Translations under genes and position numbers: made by a program | Assembly: GCA_026398575.1 (NCBI GenBank) | Contig: JAPLSP010000463.1 | Span: 1-13,067, forward strand | Source: Candidatus Sumerlaeota bacterium | Lineage (GTDB): Bacteria > Sumerlaeota > Sumerlaeia > JADFCT01 | Direction of reading: 5' to 3' | Length of the DNA stretch: 13,067 nucleotides | Part shown: positions 9,080 to 13,067 of the stretch, one piece after another | Layout of the letters: each line of letters begins with the position of its first letter | Position numbering within the stretch: the first letter of the stretch is position 1 | The notes under the pieces: generated by a model | The model's database searches: none | The model's input: only the letters and a program-made list of their open reading frames with translations | What the model was told of the DNA's origin: nothing

Positions 9080-9098
9080 ATGCGCTTCTAGAGCGCAT
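9080..9098. repeat. Short hairpin in the divergent spacer
   Basis: ATGCGCT (9080-9086) and AGCGCAT (9092-9098) are perfect inverted arms around a 5-base TCTAG loop. Just beyond it a second pair, ATAGATA (9107-9113) and TATCTAT (9142-9148), is spaced by 28 bp. Both lie between the RNase start and the long hairpin. They may be operators for the divergent promoters or parts of a composite repeat. Confidence 0.5.
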
Positions 9099-9156
9099 AC
9101 CAACTTATAGATAAGCGTCAAGCCTCATGAAATGCTCAGCGTATCTATTAGAGCTG

Positions 9157-9244
9157 GCGCCGCATGGTAGGCCATCCCGCTCCGTCGGGCGGCCTTGGCG
9201 CGCGATGGCCGCCCGACGGAGCGGGACGGCCTACCATGCGGCGC
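9157..9244. repeat. Long near-perfect hairpin, 38-bp arms, REP/MITE-like
   Basis: Arms 9157-9194 and 9207-9244 are complementary at 37 of 38 positions around a 12-base loop. The single exception is A9174 opposite C9227, which on the minus strand becomes a G-U wobble, so a minus-strand RNA could pair without a break. The GC-rich arms contain CCCGCTCCGTCGGGCGGCC, itself partly self-complementary. It lies in the middle of the 348-bp spacer between two divergent genes, so it is not a terminator for either. No target-site duplication or open frame goes with it. Confidence 0.85.
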
Positions 9245-9246
9245 AG

Positions 9247-9293
9247 ATGAAGCGCCTCCAATTGCGCTTGACCGTTCGCAACGGGCGCTTCAT
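9247..9293. repeat. Second inverted repeat overlapping the glgP promoter
   Basis: ATGAAGCGCC (9247-9256) and GGCGCTTCAT (9284-9293) are perfect 10-bp arms. Inside them TTGCG (9262-9266) and CGCAA (9277-9281) form an inner pair. It begins three bases after the long hairpin and its right arm runs into the putative -10 box. It could be a cruciform or operator over the promoter, or the flank of the adjacent dispersed element. Confidence 0.6.
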
Positions 9294-9296
9294 AAT
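9268..9296 (+). promoter_or_regulatory. Putative sigma70-type promoter of the phosphorylase gene
   Basis: TTGACC (9268-9273) and CATAAT (9291-9296) are separated by the ideal 17 bp, and each matches the consensus at five of six positions. A start near 9303 would give a leader of about 43 bases to the ATG at 9346. The boxes lie within and at the edge of the 9247-9293 inverted repeat, so regulation through that symmetry is plausible. Confidence 0.6.
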
Positions 9297-9345
9297 AATT
9301 TTCAAGAAATACTGATCCGTGGTTTCCAACATTCAAGGATGTCTT

Positions 9346-11907
9346 ATGAAACCGTATCCCTTTTTTGTCACGCCCAACCTGCCCAAGGAACTCGAGCCGC
9401 TGCGCGAACTATCTCAAAACTGCTGGTTTTCTTGGAACTGGCAAGTGGTGCAACTGTTTATCCGCATGGACCCTGTGCTTTGGGAAAACGCATATCAGAA
9501 TCCCGTGGAAATGCTGTCGCGCATGCCCCAGGACAAAATTGACGAGCTCGCGCATGATGACAGTTTCGTGGCCAATCTGAACCGGGTCTATGAAATGTTT
9601 CAGACCTATCAGAAACAGAAAACCTGGTTTATGAAAGAGCATGGCGACATGCGCGCTTCCACCATCGCCTATTTTTCCTGCGAATTCGGCATCGCCGAAG
9701 GATTGCCGATTTACTCGGGCGGCCTCGGCATCCTGTCGGGCGATCACCTGAAATCCGCCAGCGACCTTGGCATTCCGCTGGTGGCCATCGGTCTGCTCTA
9801 CCAGGAAGGCTATTTCCGGCAATACCTGAATAATGACGGCTGGCAGCAGGAGCGCTATCCCGAGAACGACTGGTACAGCATGCCGGTGCGCATCGTCGCC
9901 AATGATAAAGGCGAAGCGGTGAAGATTCGCGGCAAGCTCAACGGCGAAAATCTGACGGCCCAGGTTTGGGTGGCGCAGGTGGGGATGACGCCGCTGTATC
10001 TGCTGGACACGAACATCCCGGAGAATCCTCCGCACCTGCGTCAGATCACCCGGAGCCTTTATGGCGGCGACCGCGAACGGCGCATTCAGCAGGAACTGCT
10101 GCTGGGCGTGTTTGGCTGCCGGGCGCTCAAGGCGCTGAACATCAGCCCTCACGTGTATCACATGAACGAGGGGCACTCGGCCTTTCTGGCGCTCGAACGC
10201 CTTCGCGTCATGATGCAGGAAGAAAAGCTGACCTTCAAGCAAGCCGTCGAGATCATCTGGGCCTCGAGCGTCTTCACCACCCACACGCCCGTCCCCGCCG
10301 GCAATGAGCGCTTTTCGATGGATTTGATGCGCAAATACGTCAAGCTCATCACCGACGAACTGGGCCTCAACTGGAATGAATTCATCGGGCTGGGGCGGAT
10401 CAATCCTTACAATGAGCAGGAAGACTTCTGCATGACGGTGTTGGCGCTCAAGCTGTCGGCGCTCAGTAACGGAGTGGCGAAATTGCATGGGACTGTTTCG
10501 CGCCGCATGTGGAGGGATATCTGGCCGGGATTGCCCGTGGACGAAGTCCCCATCCGGCACATCACCAATGGCATCCATACGCTGACGTGGATCAGCCACG
10601 ATCTGCGCGAGCTGCTGACGTCATACCTGGGGCCGAAACTCAACGAGAAGCCCTCGGATATGACGATCTGGGACCGGGTGGACGTCATTCCGGACGTGGA
10701 GTTCTGGCGGACGCACCAGCGGCGGCGGGAACGGCTGGTCTTCTTCGCGCGCAAGCGCTTGCATGCCCAGATTCAGAACAAAGGCGGACGCGGCCAGGAG
10801 TTGGAATTGGCGCAAAACATTCTGAATCCGCATGCGCTGACCCTGGGCTTCGCGCGGCGGTTCGCCACCTATAAGCGCGGTGACTTGCTCTTTACCGATC
10901 CGGATCGCCTCGCGCGCATTCTGCATAACGCGGAACGTCCCGTTCAGATTATTTTCGCAGGCAAGGCGCACCCGCAGGACAACCCCGGCAAAGAGATGAT
11001 CAAGAGGATTTATCATTACGCCAATGAAGAACGCTTCCGCCAGCATATCGTTTTTCTGGAGGATTATGACATCAACGTGGCGCGCTACATGGTGCAAGGC
11101 TGCGACGTCTGGATCAACAATCCGCGCCGCCCGCTCGAAGCCTCCGGTACCAGCGGGATGAAGGCCGCGGCCAACGGCGTGCTCAACCTGAGCGTCATGG
11201 ACGGATGGTGGGATGAGGCCTACATCCCCGGTGAAACGAATGCCGGCTGGTCCATCGGCCACGGCGAGGAATATGAAGACACCAAGTATCAGGACTTCGT
11301 CGAGGCGCAGGCTTTTTATGACGTGCTCGAACGGGAGGTGATCCCGTTGTTCTACGACCGTGATCGGACCGGGCTGCCGCGCGAATGGATTCAGTGGTCC
11401 AAGTCATGCCTGAAAACGATCGCGCGCCAATTCAATACCCATCGCATGTTGATGGAATACACCAATCAGATGTATCTGCCGGCGATCAAGCAGCACGAGG
11501 CTCTGACGGCGAACAACAGCCAACGCGCAAAGGACCTGGCGGCATGGCGCGCTCGTTTGATGGAGCAATGGCCGCAGGTCAGGGTCGAGTCGGTCCGGCT
11601 GGATAACAGCGTGAATCGCTTGAAAGCCGGCGAGCTGCTGAGCGTGAGCATCGCAGTCCGCCTTGGGAGCCTCAGCCCCAGGGACGTTTCCGTACAGCTG
11701 TATCACGGCCCGCTGAACAGCAATGACCTGATCGTCAATGGCGCCTATGAGACGGCGGCGCCGGTGGAGAGCCGCGATGGCGCGCATCTGTTCCGCGCCA
11801 TCCTGAAATGCGCGGCCAGCGGGCGGCGCGGCTGCGCGGCGCGCATCATCCCCAGCCATCCCGATCTGGTTCATCCGTTCATGAGCAACACGGTGGTGTG
11901 GGAATAA
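9346..11907 (+). CDS. glgP: Alpha-glucan (glycogen/maltodextrin) phosphorylase, GT35
   Basis: This enzyme releases glucose-1-phosphate from alpha-1,4-glucans using phosphate and pyridoxal phosphate. The 853 residues fit the short bacterial/archaeal 'alpha-glucan phosphorylase' type. An N-terminal DUF3417-like region (1-110, with ELSQNCWFSWNW) is followed by the GT-B core, with YSGGLGILSGDH (123-134), HMNEGHSAFL (272-281), HITNGIH (405-411) and FARRFATYKR (502-511). The PLP-binding lysine is K606 in ASGTSGMKAAANG. A C-terminal beta-rich segment (about 745-853) ends the protein. It lacks the N-terminal regulatory extension of the classical glycogen phosphorylases, so phosphorylation control is not expected. 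The ATG at 9346 follows AAGGA by six bases; the in-frame GTG at 9319 has no ribosome site. The peptidase gene starts 33 bp after its stop. The function is clear from the motifs; the preferred glucan length is not. Confidence 0.96.
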   Translation: MKPYPFFVTPNLPKELEPLRELSQNCWFSWNWQVVQLFIRMDPVLWENAYQNPVEMLSRMPQDKIDELAHDDSFVANLNRVYEMFQTYQKQKTWFMKEHGDMRASTIAYFSCEFGIAEGLPIYSGGLGILSGDHLKSASDLGIPLVAIGLLYQEGYFRQYLNNDGWQQERYPENDWYSMPVRIVANDKGEAVKIRGKLNGENLTAQVWVAQVGMTPLYLLDTNIPENPPHLRQITRSLYGGDRERRIQQELLLGVFGCRALKALNISPHVYHMNEGHSAFLALERLRVMMQEEKLTFKQAVEIIWASSVFTTHTPVPAGNERFSMDLMRKYVKLITDELGLNWNEFIGLGRINPYNEQEDFCMTVLALKLSALSNGVAKLHGTVSRRMWRDIWPGLPVDEVPIRHITNGIHTLTWISHDLRELLTSYLGPKLNEKPSDMTIWDRVDVIPDVEFWRTHQRRRERLVFFARKRLHAQIQNKGGRGQELELAQNILNPHALTLGFARRFATYKRGDLLFTDPDRLARILHNAERPVQIIFAGKAHPQDNPGKEMIKRIYHYANEERFRQHIVFLEDYDINVARYMVQGCDVWINNPRRPLEASGTSGMKAAANGVLNLSVMDGWWDEAYIPGETNAGWSIGHGEEYEDTKYQDFVEAQAFYDVLEREVIPLFYDRDRTGLPREWIQWSKSCLKTIARQFNTHRMLMEYTNQMYLPAIKQHEALTANNSQRAKDLAAWRARLMEQWPQVRVESVRLDNSVNRLKAGELLSVSIAVRLGSLSPRDVSVQLYHGPLNSNDLIVNGAYETAAPVESRDGAHLFRAILKCAASGRRGCAARIIPSHPDLVHPFMSNTVVWE

Positions 11908-11940
11908 TCGCACGCGCGCATCCGCGATCCTCTGGATTCG

Positions 11941-12978
11941 ATGTCATTTTTTCACATCAAGTTTACGGTGCTTCCCCATGGACGGCGCGCCTGGCTGCGG
12001 GCGGCGCTCCTCGCGGTGATTCCATCGGGGCTTTTTGCGGCGATGCTCATCTATAGCGCATGGATGCCAGGACGCTCCTTTCGCGGACCGTTGCCGCCGC
12101 CTTCCGAAGAGGATCGCGCGCGCGCCGAGCGGCTGCGCACGGATGTCACGTCGCTCTCGGCGGTCATCGGGCAGCGCAATATGCCGAATGCCGCGAGTCT
12201 GGAGAAGGCCGCGCTATATATCGAACGGCGATTCCGGGAAATGGGATACGAGCCGGGGCGCCAGGAATATGAAGTTGACGGCGCAAAGGTCCGCAACATT
12301 GACGCGCAATCAAACGGCGGCGCCAAAGCGGATGAAATCATCGTCCTGGGCGCGCATTATGATTCGGTCGAGGATTCGCCCGGCGCCAACGACAACGCCT
12401 CCGGCGTGGCGGCGACGCTGGAGATCGCCCGTTTTTTCAGGGACCACAAGCCGGCGCGCACCGTGCGCTTCGTCACGTTCGTCAACGAAGAACTCCCCTA
12501 TTTCCGGACCGAGAACCAGGGCAGCCTGCGCTATGCGCGGCGCTGCCGCGAACGCGGCGAGAAAATCGTCGCCATGATCTGCTTCGACACCCTCGGCTAT
12601 TATTCGGATCAGCCCAAAAGCCAGAAGTATCCTATCGGTTTCTCGCTCCTTTATCCCAGCACAGGCAACTTCATCGCCCTCATCGGCAATTGGGATTCCC
12701 GGCGCCTGACGCGGCGCTGCGTCGGCGCGTTCCGACGGAACGCGCAGTTTCCCTCCGAAGGCGCCACGCTGCCGCGGTTGTTCGCCGACATCAACCGCTC
12801 GGACCAGCGCGCTTTTTGGGACATGTGTTATCCGGCCATCATGGTGACGGACACCGCGCCCTTCCGCTATCCTTATTATCACACTTCGCAGGATACGGTG
12901 GATAAGATTAGCTTCGATCGGATGGCGCGCGTCGTGGCGGGAATTGCGCAGGTTGCAAAAGAACTGACGGAAGATTGA
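11941..12978 (+). CDS. Membrane-anchored M28-family zinc peptidase
   Basis: 345 residues. A basic N-terminus (HGRRAWLR) and a single hydrophobic helix (about 18-42) predict an N-in anchor with the enzyme outside the cytoplasmic membrane. The co-catalytic zinc centre of M28 aminopeptidases can be traced: H139 and catalytic D141 in GAHYDS, bridging D151 in GANDNASG, catalytic and ligand E183/E184 in VNEELP, D216 in CFDTLGY, and H314 in YYHTSQDT. The NEE-x2-Y-FRT and SQKYP segments fit a well-populated but uncharacterised M28 sub-group. It probably removes N-terminal residues from extracytoplasmic peptides; the substrate is unknown. The start is the first ATG in frame, with only GGAT nearby as a ribosome site. 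It lies 33 bp after the phosphorylase and may share its transcript. The next gene begins 10 bp after its stop. Confidence 0.9.
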   Translation: MSFFHIKFTVLPHGRRAWLRAALLAVIPSGLFAAMLIYSAWMPGRSFRGPLPPPSEEDRARAERLRTDVTSLSAVIGQRNMPNAASLEKAALYIERRFREMGYEPGRQEYEVDGAKVRNIDAQSNGGAKADEIIVLGAHYDSVEDSPGANDNASGVAATLEIARFFRDHKPARTVRFVTFVNEELPYFRTENQGSLRYARRCRERGEKIVAMICFDTLGYYSDQPKSQKYPIGFSLLYPSTGNFIALIGNWDSRRLTRRCVGAFRRNAQFPSEGATLPRLFADINRSDQRAFWDMCYPAIMVTDTAPFRYPYYHTSQDTVDKISFDRMARVVAGIAQVAKELTED

Positions 12979-12988
12979 GAGAAGATTC

Positions 12989-13067
12989 ATGCGGATAGGA
13001 ACGGCGCCAGCTTTTGGAGTAAGGTGGCTTGCCGCCTTCTTATTTGCGCCAGGGCTATTGAATCGCC
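12989..13067 (+). CDS. Start of a membrane or secreted protein, cut by the window edge
   Basis: An open frame begins with ATG at 12989, 10 bp after the peptidase stop and a few bases after a GAGAGAAG ribosome-binding site, and stays open to the end of the window (26 codons). The visible N-terminus has one basic residue at position 2 and a second near position 13, followed by a hydrophobic run (WLAAFLFAPGLL). This fits a signal peptide or first membrane helix. Its spacing suggests an operon with the M28 peptidase. Nothing more can be said about its family. Confidence 0.5.
   Translation, partial: MRIGTAPAFGVRWLAAFLFAPGLLNR

Noticed and set aside
9116..9121. TTGACG as -35 of an RNase promoter on the minus strand
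   Set aside because: The only -10 at proper spacing (TATGCG) matches three of six positions, too weak to report.
9157..9244. Rho-independent terminator
   Set aside because: The arms are far too long, no T-run follows on either strand, and the flanking genes diverge so neither needs a terminator here.
9409..10599. A 396-codon open frame on the minus strand inside the phosphorylase gene
   Set aside because: It is a shadow of a clear GT35 coding sequence, with no motifs or ribosome site of its own.

Overview
The window reads as chromosomal housekeeping DNA from a Gram-negative-type bacterium, probably an uncultured anaerobe. Four things point that way. GyrB is the long form, with an E. coli-like insert in the TOPRIM region. 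MurA means peptidoglycan synthesis. HydF, the [FeFe]-hydrogenase maturation GTPase, implies H2 metabolism under anoxia. The spacers carry short-period tandem repeats like those of some large environmental genomes. Coding GC looks moderately high, with visibly more AT-rich patches over the truncated ATPase gene and the PIN toxin gene. I cannot name the phylum from the sequence; a PVC- or Omnitrophota-like lineage is only a guess.

Layout. From the left edge to about 9.0 kb every gene is on the minus strand. In transcription order they are a beta-CASP metallo-beta-lactamase RNase (8997-7555), murA (7262-5928), a double zinc-ribbon TM2 membrane protein (5808-5392), hydF (5369-4137), a PIN-domain toxin with an overlapping antitoxin-like gene (4011-3287), gyrB (3059-465) and the 5' third of an AAA ATPase gene (441-46) that ends abruptly. 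From 9.3 kb the genes are on the plus strand: an alpha-glucan phosphorylase (9346-11907), a membrane-anchored M28 peptidase (11941-12978) and the start of another exported or membrane protein that runs off the window (12989 onward). The RNase and the phosphorylase are divergent, separated by about 350 bp of non-coding DNA.

How the genes relate. The TM2 gene and hydF are 22 bp apart and probably co-transcribed. The PIN and antitoxin-like genes overlap by ATGA and are probably translationally coupled. The phosphorylase and peptidase may be one transcript. Otherwise this is a mix of DNA topology, cell wall, RNA turnover, storage-carbon and hydrogenase-maturation functions without a common pathway.

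The most unusual content is non-coding. Three arrays of a 7-bp unit (consensus ATGARAA) lie between the RNase gene and murA: two in one orientation and one inverted, able to pair as long stems. A further array (CCGAAAA) lies just behind murA, next to a 9-bp tandem repeat. The divergent 9.0-9.35 kb spacer holds a near-perfect 38-bp-arm hairpin, several smaller inverted repeats and a good sigma70-type promoter whose -35 and -10 boxes sit inside an inverted repeat. I see no rRNA, tRNA, CRISPR array or complete mobile element.
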